DNA from: Larkinella knui
GTDB lineage: Bacteria > Bacteroidota > Bacteroidia > Cytophagales > Spirosomataceae
Reading direction: 5' to 3'
DNA length: 64,000 bases
Assembly: GCF_003858645.1 (NCBI RefSeq)
Contig: NZ_RQJP01000002.1
Span: forward strand, 186,001-250,000
Shown here: positions 17,234-24,898 of the stretch, one piece after another
How the letters are laid out: every line of letters starts with the position of its first letter
How positions within the stretch are numbered: position 1 is the first letter of the stretch
The notes under the pieces: model-generated
The model's input: only the letters and a program-made list of their open reading frames with translations
The model's database searches: none
Told to the model about the DNA's origin: nothing
Program-made: the position numbers and the translations under genes

Positions 17234-17641
17234 ATGAGAATTGTCGTTGCAGTAAGTCTTTTTTTTCTGACGTCAACCGTTTTTGCCCAAACCAAGAAAC
17301 CAGCGTCGAAAGCCGTTGCGGGACCGGGTCAGCAGGTGTATGAACAATACTGCCTGACCTGCCACCAGGCCGATGGCGGAGGAGTACCGAACCTGAATCC
17401 GCCCCTGAAGCAAACCGACTGGGTGCAGGGCGACAAAACCCGGCTTATCAACGTGGTTTTGAAGGGATTGCAGGAACCGATTGAAATCAACGGTGAAACG
17501 TTTGACAATGTAATGCCCGCGCACGACTTCCTGTCCGACAAGGAAATTTCGGATGTTCTGACCTTTATCCGTAGTAGTTTTGGCAATAAAGCCGAGCCGG
17601 TTTCGGTGGAGGAAGTGAAGAAAGTGCGGGCTGCGAAGTAA
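17234..17641 (+). CDS. Small secreted class I cytochrome c
   Basis: From the ATG at 17234 (a TTG 36 bp upstream is rejected) the 135-residue protein has a signal peptide (MRIVVAVSLFFLTSTVFAQ) and a single heme-binding motif CLTCH (residues 40-44), with Met94 in NVMPAHDF as the likely sixth ligand and a C-terminal helix LSDKEISDVLTFIRSSFG. This is the usual layout of small periplasmic electron-carrier cytochromes. It lies 108 bp after the His-rich membrane protein on the same strand and may be its redox partner; this is inferred from position only. Confidence 0.92.
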   Translation: MRIVVAVSLFFLTSTVFAQTKKPASKAVAGPGQQVYEQYCLTCHQADGGGVPNLNPPLKQTDWVQGDKTRLINVVLKGLQEPIEINGETFDNVMPAHDFLSDKEISDVLTFIRSSFGNKAEPVSVEEVKKVRAAK

Positions 17642-17748
17642 AATCACCACCACGCCTGAAACGGCCCCATAGGATTACAGCGATTAAAGAATTAACTATG
17701 AGGATCGATTGAATGCCACACATTACCTGCTCCGTAATCCTGCAACCC

Positions 17749-18582
17749 ATGAAAAAAATTCTTTTTTTAATCGTGCTCACCGGCCTGACCATTTCGGTTT
17801 TCGCCCAGCCGAAATCGCCGGTAGGCCTGCAATTGTATAGTTTTCGGGAGCAGTTCCCGAAAGATGTCGCCGGAACGTTGGCCAAAGTCCGGGCGATGGG
17901 ATTCCGGGAGGTCGAGCTGGCCGGAACGTACGGCATGCCCCCCGCCGATTTCCGGAAACTGCTCGAAAAAAACGGGTTGAAACCCATCAGCACCGGAGCT
18001 TCGTACGAAGATCTCGCCAGCAACATCCCGAAGGTTCTGGAAGAAGCCAAAGCCCTGGGTGTCAAGTATGTAATGTGCGCCTGGATTCCGCATAAAGGCG
18101 ATGTATTTACGCTGGAAGACGCCAAACAGGCCGCCGATGTGCTCAACACCGCCGGTAAATTACTGGGCGATCACGGTATTTTATTTTGCTATCACATCCA
18201 CGGGTACGAGTTTCAGCCGTACAAAGACGGCACGTTTTTCGACTATCTGGCCGAAAACCTGGAACCGCGGTACGTCAATTTCGAAATGGACGTTTTCTGG
18301 GTAAAACACCCCGGTCAGGACCCGATTGCGTTATTGAAGAAATACCCCAACCGCTTCCCGCTGATGCACCTCAAAGACCGCAAGCCCGGCACACCCGGCA
18401 ACAATACCGGTCACGTCGATGTGGAATCGAATGTGGCGATTGGCAAGGGCGATCTGGGCATTGCCGAGATCATGAAACAAGCCAGAAAATCGGGCGTCAA
18501 GCATTATTTTATCGAGGATGAATCGTCGCGCTCGATGGAGCAGATGCCGGAAAGCGTGGCGTATTTGCAGGGATTGAAGTAG
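17749..18582 (+). CDS. Secreted sugar phosphate isomerase/epimerase-like TIM-barrel protein
   Basis: Start chosen at the ATG at 17749 (277 residues), which gives a signal peptide MKKILFLIVLTGLTISVFAQ. The body is the AP-endonuclease-2/xylose-isomerase-like TIM barrel: VGLQLYSFREQFPKD, MGFREVELAGTYG, CYHIHGYEFQPY, VNFEMDVFWVKHPGQDP, RFPLMHLKDRKPG and HYFIEDESSRSMEQM give the expected series of metal-binding Glu, His and Asp positions. Family knowledge: sugar isomerases or epimerases; the export signal is typical of the many periplasmic members in Cytophagales, whose substrates are mostly unknown. It is apparently monocistronic and followed by a repeat region. Confidence 0.88.
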   Translation: MKKILFLIVLTGLTISVFAQPKSPVGLQLYSFREQFPKDVAGTLAKVRAMGFREVELAGTYGMPPADFRKLLEKNGLKPISTGASYEDLASNIPKVLEEAKALGVKYVMCAWIPHKGDVFTLEDAKQAADVLNTAGKLLGDHGILFCYHIHGYEFQPYKDGTFFDYLAENLEPRYVNFEMDVFWVKHPGQDPIALLKKYPNRFPLMHLKDRKPGTPGNNTGHVDVESNVAIGKGDLGIAEIMKQARKSGVKHYFIEDESSRSMEQMPESVAYLQGLK

Positions 18583-18619
18583 GAACCAGCCGGAAAGTTA
18601 CCTTTCGAATTGAAGACTT

Positions 18620-18780
18620 TTCACCCCGGCGGGGTGGCCTGTTAATAGTCAATCTGGCATCCCATCTTTTTTAACAAGCCCCGGCAGGGGCGTCCTGGAA
18701 TTCCTCTAGGTCGCCCCTGCCGGGGCTTAGTGATACAGATGAGATCAAGACGGCTATTCTCCTCTGGCGGTATTAAAAAT
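18620..18780. repeat. CCCCGG palindromic repeat, element 1
   Basis: Begins with CACCCCGGCGGGGTGG followed by CCTGTTAATAG, the marker word of this family. The inner arms AAGCCCCGGCAGGGGCG (18676-18692) and its complement (18712-18728) are perfect over 17 bp. The right outer arm is decayed. Confidence 0.85.
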
Positions 18781-18795
18781 TCACCGGGTCGCTTA

Positions 18796-18951
18796 ACCCC
18801 GGAGGGGTTATCTGTTACTAGTCTACTAACCAATTCCATAGCAATAAGCCCCGGCAGGGGCGCCCTAAGGGATAACCCCAGGACGCCCCTGCCGGGGCTT
18901 TTGCATCTGGCTATTCGGGCGGTTTCTAGTAACAGATAACCCCTCCGGGGT
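18796..18951. repeat. Nested CCCCGG palindrome, element 2
   Basis: The outer arms 18796-18821 and 18926-18951 are a perfect 26-bp inverted repeat. Inside them lies a second perfect 17-bp inverted repeat (18846-18862 and 18884-18900) with the same sequence as in element 1. The two hairpins are nested, so a single transcript or single strand could form a cruciform-like fold. Confidence 0.9.
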
Positions 18952-19115
18952 AACGATACCGTCCGTTTTCCGATGCAAATCTAATTCCCATTTAATCCCG
19001 CCGGGGTAACTTCAGGATACCAGCCGTTTTTCCGAAGCAAATCTAATTACCATTTGACTTCTCCGGGGTACCTTCCGGATACCATCGGTCTGCCCGATAA
19101 AAATTTACAGGATCA
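18940..19115. repeat. Tandem imperfect repeats of about 60 bp
   Basis: Three diverged copies follow element 2. Each opens with CCGGGGTAAC or CCGGGGTACC. The first two then carry a GATACC...CCG...TTTTCCGA block, GCAAATCTAATT and CCCATTTAA or CCATTTGAC (copies near 18943-19003, 19003-19065 and a truncated one to about 19115). They share the CCGGGGT end of the palindromes, so they are probably part of the same repeat family. No gene is seen in this interval. Confidence 0.6.
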
Positions 19116-19156
19116 CCGACAAGCCAGGACTTCATTAAAGATTCAGGAGCTATTGA

Positions 19157-19564
19157 TCAGGCCGAAACCTTCAACTGTTTTCTGCTGTCCAGCCGGTTCT
19201 TTTGCGGATCATACGCAATAAAAAACGTCAGCCACGAACGGCGCGCCAGCCGGAAGAAATACGGCGTCAGGGCCACCAGCGTGGGCACCAGACCCATCAG
19301 GTAATAATCCAGATCAATTTTCAGCCAGGTAACGAACACCAGGAACGTCGCCAGAGTATAAATGGTGTAAAACGCATAACTCACAAACATCGACCCCCAA
19401 TAGAATCCCGGTTCCGGTTCGAGTACTTCACCGCAATGGGAACACGTTTCGTGCATTTCATCAAACCGGCGGCTGTAGGCGCTGCTGGTAATGAAAAAGT
19501 CGCCCTGATGACAACGGGGGCATTTATTGAATACTACGCTGTATAATCGATTGTCTTTTAGCAT
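19157..19564 (-). CDS. DUF983 domain membrane protein
   Basis: A 135-residue protein from the ATG at 19564; an upstream GTG would lie in the repeat palindrome and is rejected. It has the DUF983 pattern: a zinc-ribbon-like pair CPRCHQGDFF and CSHCGEVLEPEPGFYWGS, then two transmembrane helices (SYAFYTIYTLATFLVFVTW and YYLMGLVPTLVALTPYFF) and a basic C-terminus. The family is widespread in Alphaproteobacteria and Bacteroidota with no settled function. A palindromic repeat abuts its start codon. Confidence 0.9.
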   Translation of the reverse strand: MLKDNRLYSVVFNKCPRCHQGDFFITSSAYSRRFDEMHETCSHCGEVLEPEPGFYWGSMFVSYAFYTIYTLATFLVFVTWLKIDLDYYLMGLVPTLVALTPYFFRLARRSWLTFFIAYDPQKNRLDSRKQLKVSA

Positions 19565-19568
19565 GGCC

Positions 19569-19655
19569 GTACCCACGGACTTTAGTCCGTGAACTTTGTT
19601 TAATTGGATCTAAAAACACGGACTAAAGCGGCATCGGCCGCCCGACCGTGGGTAC
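19569..19655. repeat. Palindromic intergenic repeat, GTACCCACGGACT family, copy 2
   Basis: Left arm 19569-19591, right arm in two parts (19617-19628 and 19646-19655) interrupted by about 17 bp (CGGCATCGGCCGCCCGA), which looks like an insertion or a decayed stretch. It lies between the DUF983 gene and an AraC regulator, only 5 bp from the DUF983 start. Confidence 0.85.
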
Positions 19656-19735
19656 TTTTAAGTACGCAACAAAAGTACGGTCCGGAACCGTCGTACAAAA
19701 AGACAGAACCGGACAGGTATGGTACAAATCAACGA

Positions 19736-20599
19736 TCAGGCAGAAATAGTCTGGCGGAACTCCGCGGGCGTTTGCCGGGTGTGTTTTTTGAAGAAACGAA
19801 CAAAATAGGAAGGGTCTTCGAAGCCCAGCAGAAACCCGATTTCTTTCACCGACCGGGCCGTATGTGTCAACAACCGCCGGGCTTCGATAATCAGTCGTTC
19901 GTGCAGGAGCTGGCTTGCCGTTTTTCCCAGCACTTTCTTGCAGATATGATTCAGGTAATTGGGCGTCAAATGCATCTGTTCGGCATACTCCGCCACTTCG
20001 CGGACCGTCAGAAACTGCGCTTCCAGCAACTCTTCGTATTGCCGGATTTTATCGAACAGATTGGTGTCCGTTTCGGTCTGTTTTTCGGTATAAAGCCGGT
20101 TGGCGGTTTCCAGCATCAGGTGAACGTAGGAGAGAAAAACCTCCGACCGGTTCGGCCAATGCGCGTCGTATTCCTCCCAGGCATACCGAAACAAATCCCG
20201 GAACAGCGCCGGAGAACTCTCCACTTCCAGCAGTGGCTGGTGTTGATGGGAATGAAAAAAAGGATAGTGAAACAAGCGGTTTCCAAACCGGCTCCGGAAA
20301 AAATTGGCTTCAAAAAACAGGTTGAACCCTTCAATATCGTTGGACAGCTGCCAGCTGTGTACCTGCCCCGGTGTCAGAAAATAAAGCTGGTTGGGCGCAA
20401 TGGAATACGTTTTGAAGTCGATGGTATGCGTACCGCTGCCGTTGATGATCCACATGACCAGGTAAAACGTGTGCGAGTGCGGCTTGTCGATTCCCTTGAA
20501 TTCCTGCACCAGTTTTTCCAGCCTCGTCATGTAAAAGAGCGCATTGGGCTCGTGACGCGGGAATTCCTGAAGTTTGTATACCGGTACCGGAGTGGACAT
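19736..20599 (-). CDS. AraC family transcriptional regulator
   Basis: A 287-residue regulator with an N-terminal cupin-like sensor (KPHSHTFYLVMWIINGSGTHTIDF, LYFLTPGQVHSW) and a C-terminal AraC double helix-turn-helix (FLTVREVAEYAEQMHLTPNYLNHICKK, then SVKEIGFLLGFEDPSYFVRFFKKHTRQTPAEFRQ). This is the typical Bacteroidota 'AraC with cupin' architecture controlling catabolic or efflux genes. The target is not obvious: neighbours on this strand are DUF983 downstream and an NlpC/P60 gene upstream, 85 bp away from its start. Confidence 0.92.
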   Translation of the reverse strand: MSTPVPVYKLQEFPRHEPNALFYMTRLEKLVQEFKGIDKPHSHTFYLVMWIINGSGTHTIDFKTYSIAPNQLYFLTPGQVHSWQLSNDIEGFNLFFEANFFRSRFGNRLFHYPFFHSHQHQPLLEVESSPALFRDLFRYAWEEYDAHWPNRSEVFLSYVHLMLETANRLYTEKQTETDTNLFDKIRQYEELLEAQFLTVREVAEYAEQMHLTPNYLNHICKKVLGKTASQLLHERLIIEARRLLTHTARSVKEIGFLLGFEDPSYFVRFFKKHTRQTPAEFRQTISA

Positions 20600-20684
20600 G
20601 ATTTTTTGAGATCAAAGAAGTTAGACAAGAGAAGAAAGACCCATTTAAAAACACCCGGGAACTCTCTGGTCTCCACTCTTTATT

Positions 20685-21809
20685 CTACATTCCCGGTTTC
20701 ACCACCCGTTTCACCCGCAAAAACCGGTTCAGTTCGTAGGCATCGAAATTGGGTGCGGCCGGATCGACGCTGGTGACCCGAATCTGGCCCGAAGCGTGAA
20801 TAAACTCGTTGTTCCCAATCCACATGCCGACGTGAACAACGCGCTCGGGTTTGTCGGCGGTGGCGGGTTCGCCGAAGAAAAGCAAATCGCCGGGCCGGAG
20901 CTGGGCGAAATTTTTGCCCGGCGTCTCGATCAACTCGCCTTCGTTCACCTGCTGCGACGCATCGCGCGACAACTGCTGACCGTTGAGCAAATAGACGGTT
21001 TTGGTAAAACCGCTGCAATCCATGCCTTTCACGGAGGTCCCTCCCCACAAATACGGAATGCCCATCAAACTTTTCGCCGTGCTAACCAGAGCCTCTTCAG
21101 TCGGCCTGGCCGCGGCCTTCCAGCGATCAAACCGCTGGGCTTCCCGTTTGGCAACATACCCCGTCCGACCGTCGGGATACCGCACCTGAAAATACTGCCG
21201 CTGTTCACTCACCAGCGCCAGCGTGTTCCCGGCCACGATGTCCGATACGGTTTGGGATCGCCGGCCGGGTTCGCTGTAAACAAACCCAAACGGACGCGTA
21301 TAAATGATTTTTTCCGCCGACTGCCACTGTTCAAAATCGGCTTTGGTCATCAGTTGAATCGCTCCCGCGTCCGTCCAGGCAATGTATTGATCGGGCGTTT
21401 GCACCTGATACCAGTTCCGATCCTTGTCCCAAACCTTCAACGGCATGCCCAGCAACGCCTGTGTGGCCAGTTCGGCGGCATTTCGGGCGTTGGAACGCAG
21501 GTTAGCCACCGACACATTGACCAGGGCGTAGCTTTTTTCTCCGACTGCCGAAGCGGGAAGCAACTGAATCTGATCGACAACCGGAATATCAGCCGCTTTC
21601 AGTTGGGCGAGCAGCGCCTGTTTGGCTTCGGGCAGGTTGGTAAAACCGGTCAGCTGGCCCGACGAATCGGCTTCTACATTAAAAATCGCGACCCGTTTAT
21701 CCGGTGCATACTGCTTCCGGACGGCGTCGACTACCTGACTTAACGTTTGCGCAACACCGTCGGCGGAAATCATACAAAGCAGTAAAACCGCGGTAAAAAT
21801 TCGTTTCAT
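20685..21809 (-). CDS. NlpC/P60 (C40) murein endopeptidase with SH3 domains
   Basis: From the ATG at 21809 (374 residues; signal peptide MKRIFTAVLLLCMISADGVAQ; the frame extends upstream without support). Two bacterial SH3-like domains occupy about 98-150 and 170-222 (VWDKDRNWYQVQTPDQYIAWTD and RQYFQVRYPDGRTGYVAKRE), followed by the NlpC/P60 domain with Cys265 in MDCSGF, His326 in VVHVGMW and His338 in FIHASG as the catalytic set. Family role: cleavage of the gamma-D-Glu to diamino acid bond in murein peptides, releasing L-Ala-D-Glu, which fits the dipeptide epimerase encoded nearby (26006). A terminator hairpin of the upstream gene separates it from the lipoprotein gene. Confidence 0.92.
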   Translation of the reverse strand: MKRIFTAVLLLCMISADGVAQTLSQVVDAVRKQYAPDKRVAIFNVEADSSGQLTGFTNLPEAKQALLAQLKAADIPVVDQIQLLPASAVGEKSYALVNVSVANLRSNARNAAELATQALLGMPLKVWDKDRNWYQVQTPDQYIAWTDAGAIQLMTKADFEQWQSAEKIIYTRPFGFVYSEPGRRSQTVSDIVAGNTLALVSEQRQYFQVRYPDGRTGYVAKREAQRFDRWKAAARPTEEALVSTAKSLMGIPYLWGGTSVKGMDCSGFTKTVYLLNGQQLSRDASQQVNEGELIETPGKNFAQLRPGDLLFFGEPATADKPERVVHVGMWIGNNEFIHASGQIRVTSVDPAAPNFDAYELNRFLRVKRVVKPGM

Positions 21810-21850
21810 GACCACTAACTTACGGAAGTAGATGGAAAGCACAAAAATAC

Positions 21851-21882
21851 AAAAGCCAGCGACGAATGCGTCTCCGGCTTTT
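21851..21882 (-). terminator. Terminator-like hairpin
   Basis: Read on the minus strand, AAAAGCCGG...CTGGCTTTT forms a stem with mismatches and is followed by GTATTTTTG. It lies about 80 bp past the stop of the lipoprotein gene at 21966 and just upstream of the NlpC/P60 start. Confidence 0.6.
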
Positions 21883-21896
21883 GCAGGTAGTTCCAA

Positions 21897-21959
21897 GTTT
21901 AGGGTTTATAGCCGACTGACCGATACCGTTAAATCGTCAACCAACTATAAACCCTAACC
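21897..21959. repeat. Inverted repeat of the AAACCCTAA family
   Basis: Arms GTTTAGGGTTTATAG (21897-21911) and CTATAAACCCTAAC (21945-21958), with a 33-nt spacer. The same words occur at 7253-7290 and at 27037-27125. It sits at the 3' end of the lipoprotein gene. Confidence 0.65.
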
Positions 21960-21965
21960 CATAAA

Positions 21966-22430
21966 CTATTTTTTCGCGTTGAAAGCCAGCAACAGGTCGT
22001 CGCCGGATTCGGACTTTCCGGAAATATTGAAGATAATAAAATCGCCATCGGCGTCGCCAATCCGCTCGCCATCAGCGTAGAGGCCGAAAACCTTTCCGGA
22101 TTCACGCACCTCGATTTCCAGATCTTCAACAACCGGTATGCTTCCTTCGCCTTCGATTACAAGAGTCACGTTCATCCGCGCCTTTCCATCGGCTTTTTTG
22201 GTAAATTTCACGGTGCCGGACGCTACGGTTTTGCCACTTTCAACAACGGGTAATTTTTCCAGTTCAACTTCGTTGGCGCCGTTAATAAAGTGAAAAGAAC
22301 TCAGTTTGTAGGTTCCCGCCACTTTGGCCGCCGGTTCAACGGTTTGTTCGGGGGTGGGATGGTCGTTGTTGTCCTTCTTACAAGCTACCAGCGCACCGAG
22401 TACAAACCAAAAAACCAGTATTTTTTTCAT
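21966..22430 (-). CDS. Small lipoprotein, unknown function
   Basis: From the ATG at 22430 the 154-residue protein has a lipoprotein signal (MKKILVFWFVLGALVACKKDN, Cys17). The mature part is a predicted beta-sandwich of about 115 residues (AGTYKLSSFHFINGANEVELEKLPVVESGKTVASGTVKF...GEGSIPVVEDLEIEV) ending near NISGKSESGDDLLLAFN, resembling the lipocalin-like or DUF5004-like lipoproteins of Bacteroidota. No enzymatic motif. The segment upstream of this ATG (to 22484) is not counted as coding. Confidence 0.75.
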   Translation of the reverse strand: MKKILVFWFVLGALVACKKDNNDHPTPEQTVEPAAKVAGTYKLSSFHFINGANEVELEKLPVVESGKTVASGTVKFTKKADGKARMNVTLVIEGEGSIPVVEDLEIEVRESGKVFGLYADGERIGDADGDFIIFNISGKSESGDDLLLAFNAKK

Positions 22431-22547
22431 CGGTAAAGTTGTTTTGTTCGCTGCAAACCTAGCGTTGAACACACCGAAACTCAACCAATGGTTACATGAA
22501 TCGTTACTTTAGGAACTTGAACCGGTATCAAAAGTCGCTGAACCTCA

Positions 22548-23576
22548 TTATTTCCCCAACATCGCTTTCAGCTTACCAAAATCAAGACCCTGCTGCATAT
22601 CTTTCATCGCTTTTCCAAGAATCGGATTTTTCTCGTCACCCTGCAATACAACCGTAATAAACTGGGGGGACGACAAGGGTAGTTTTTTATTAAAATAACC
22701 CGGATTCGGTTTGATAAGAATGTTTGCAAACCTGTCATCAGGCGTGGTAAAAAGATGCGATAAAAAATCATTCGGGTCCTGTTTTACCACCGCCGGTTTA
22801 GTTAATTCGTCGTCGGGTAGTTTTAAATAGGCTTCTACTTTCGCCAACGCGGCTTCAAAGCCTTTGACGGATTTTTGCAACATCGCATCTTGCTCCGCTT
22901 TTGGTCTGGTCGTATACGTACTTTTTATCGTGTTTATTTCCTGTTCTTTACCAGCCGTTAATTTCGCTCTTTTTTTCTCCAGAAACTCCTTTTTGCTAAC
23001 GTATAAAAAAGGGAGTTTATCCTCATACGTAATCAGCCAGGTATACTGCATTCCCCTCACGCCAAAGCCCAGGCCAGTTTCCTCTACGAAGTAATAAATG
23101 CCTCCTTTATCAACCGGCATTTTTCGCATGGAACGGAAACCGGCATCCCAGGGTGATGAATCAATAAAGGGCTCGTAGATTTCGGGACCGAATGGTATTT
23201 GATTGGCCGTAATTGAAAGGCTTGTGTTGGTTTCATGGGCCTTCTCAATCGCATTTTCCCGGCATACATAAGGCATAAACCGGAGATTGTACCCGAACAT
23301 ATTGGCGGATCTGGCGGCTTCTGATCTGTAATACACCCCGTTATAATCAGCATCAACCCCTTGAGGTTTATAACCTTGCAGCACTATTTTATGGATTGTG
23401 CCAACGATGACTTTTTCCCGGGCAAGGTCAGCGGCCGAAATACCCGAGGTCGAACCTTTCATCCCTTCGGTCCATTTGCCGGGTGTTGCCAACAGAACAC
23501 TTTCGCTGCAAGCTTGTGAAAATGTATTCCAGGAAAGTGAGAGAAATAAAAGGAAGCCGACACCCGAAACTTTCAT
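22548..23576 (-). CDS. Secreted protein, unknown function
   Basis: A 342-residue protein with a signal peptide (MKVSGVGFLLFLSLSWNTFSQA). No family is recognised. Visible are a Gly/Tyr-rich middle (YFVEETGLGFGVRGMQYTWLITYEDKLPFLYVSKKEFLEKKRAKL) and a Lys/Glu-rich, probably helical stretch (about 200-270) with QEINTIKSTY and FEAALAKVEAYLKLPD. Two Cys occur in the mature part (ACSESV and VCRENA) and may form a disulfide. The start codon ATG gives a full signal peptide. It stands between the lipoprotein and the serine hydrolase genes on the same strand. Confidence 0.72.
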   Translation of the reverse strand: MKVSGVGFLLFLSLSWNTFSQACSESVLLATPGKWTEGMKGSTSGISAADLAREKVIVGTIHKIVLQGYKPQGVDADYNGVYYRSEAARSANMFGYNLRFMPYVCRENAIEKAHETNTSLSITANQIPFGPEIYEPFIDSSPWDAGFRSMRKMPVDKGGIYYFVEETGLGFGVRGMQYTWLITYEDKLPFLYVSKKEFLEKKRAKLTAGKEQEINTIKSTYTTRPKAEQDAMLQKSVKGFEAALAKVEAYLKLPDDELTKPAVVKQDPNDFLSHLFTTPDDRFANILIKPNPGYFNKKLPLSSPQFITVVLQGDEKNPILGKAMKDMQQGLDFGKLKAMLGK

Positions 23577-23613
23577 ATTCTTTCCTCTTATAAAATAAGT
23601 TTTTTTGCAAAAA

Positions 23614-24879
23614 TCAGGGCGTATAACTCACCCGAAACCGGCTCAAATCCGGTTTATTCAGCCGCTTTCGTTCTACTTCGTGATCAAAAATAATCCGGCC
23701 TAAATTCGCCATAAACGGAAACCCGACCGTTTGATAATCGTACGTATCATCGTTGAAAACACCGTCTTCATTGCAGTAAATAACCGCCGATAACAGAAAC
23801 TCAACTCCTTTATCGAAATCGACAATGTACGCATTATCAATCATATAGCCGTAGGCATCACCGACTTTGTTAAAAATCCGGACCGATGCCGGGATTTTGC
23901 TTTTGGCGTCCCCAAACACCAGAAATTTGCAGTAGCTGTCGTAATAGGTGGAGTCGTAGTTGGGAAATCTGCTTTCGCGCGGCAGTTGCGACAGGTAGCG
24001 GTATAAAAACCGGTAATCGTCGGACGTCAGGTCGAACTTTTGCCGGGCCGGAACGTCGTCGGGAAACAAAACCGCTTTCAGCATTTGCTGCTGGTCTTCG
24101 AGCGAAAAGTAGTTTTTTTCAGTAAAGTCAAACGGTTCTTTCACCAGCGTTCCGCCCTTCATGTAGCCCACGCCCCGGCGAATGGGTTTGTCGGGACGAA
24201 AGGTTTGGTCGCAGATTTGTTCCGGTTGCTGGTACAGAACCGTATCACCTTTGGCAAACCGGACGGCATTCGTCCGCCGGTTTTGTTCGGGCGTCAATGA
24301 CACCGAAAGCCGGTGGACAATGCGCAAATCCCGGTAGCCTTTTTCACGCAACCGGTCGTTCATGTCACAGGGCCCGACAAATTCATATAGCCGGTTGAAC
24401 GCGTCGTTATCGCTGACCAGCAGGATCTTGCGGGCATACTGCGCCACCGACGGCAACCCGTTTTCAGCCGTCGGATCCCGGCGAACGGCGGCCTGAATGC
24501 CCGCCAGCGAGTCGGTCAGCATGGGGGTATGGATGGATAAACCCGGCTGCTTTTTAGCAAGTTGATTGATTTTTTCCAGCGCCAGCAGAACCGCCGGAAG
24601 TTTGACGGTGCTGGCCGGGTAAAAATACCGGTCCTTGTTGAGCCGGTAGCGGTAACTTTTGAATAAGGGGCGGTTCTGTTCGTCGCGGTTGATTTGCGTA
24701 TACAGGATCTGAACGTCGTATTTAGCCGGGTTTTCCAGGATACGCCCGAACAATTCCGGACTTTTTTTCAGCAGTTGTTCCAGAAATTTATCGGTATGCT
24801 GGGCGGTGGTCTGCCGGCCCAAAAGCATTAAAAAAAGAACCAGAAAGTCCGAAATCAGCCTTTTCGGTTTCGGGACCAT
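23614..24879 (-). CDS. Class A beta-lactamase-like serine hydrolase
   Basis: Start chosen at the ATG at 24879 (421 residues), which yields a signal peptide MVPKPKRLISDFLVLFLMLLG...AQ; an ATG at 24915 would overlap the upstream gene by 17 bp. All three penicillin-recognising signatures are visible: S90-x-x-K93 in PASTVKLP, the SDN loop in LLVSDNDAFNRLYEFVG, and K-V-G in IFNKVGDAYGYM in place of KTG. It therefore could be a D,D-carboxypeptidase-like or beta-lactamase-like enzyme; the changed KVG and long inserts argue against a clinical-type beta-lactamase. It sits directly after an AONS-family gene and near an NlpC/P60 and a dipeptide epimerase, a murein-recycling context. Confidence 0.87.
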   Translation of the reverse strand: MVPKPKRLISDFLVLFLMLLGRQTTAQHTDKFLEQLLKKSPELFGRILENPAKYDVQILYTQINRDEQNRPLFKSYRYRLNKDRYFYPASTVKLPAVLLALEKINQLAKKQPGLSIHTPMLTDSLAGIQAAVRRDPTAENGLPSVAQYARKILLVSDNDAFNRLYEFVGPCDMNDRLREKGYRDLRIVHRLSVSLTPEQNRRTNAVRFAKGDTVLYQQPEQICDQTFRPDKPIRRGVGYMKGGTLVKEPFDFTEKNYFSLEDQQQMLKAVLFPDDVPARQKFDLTSDDYRFLYRYLSQLPRESRFPNYDSTYYDSYCKFLVFGDAKSKIPASVRIFNKVGDAYGYMIDNAYIVDFDKGVEFLLSAVIYCNEDGVFNDDTYDYQTVGFPFMANLGRIIFDHEVERKRLNKPDLSRFRVSYTP

Positions 24880-24898
24880 TTCGTGTCTCTCGTGATGT

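Noticed and set aside
18730-18939. Short frames within the 18.6-19.1 kb repeat cluster (also 18642-18839 minus)
   Set aside because: They consist of repeat arms and do not resemble proteins.
19604-20776. 390-codon frame on the plus strand opposite the AraC gene
   Set aside because: Antisense shadow of a well supported AraC regulator, with low-complexity basic/Phe-rich translation and no motif.
20796-21743. 315-codon plus-strand frame opposite the NlpC/P60 gene
   Set aside because: Antisense to a gene with catalytic Cys and His in place; translation has no domain.
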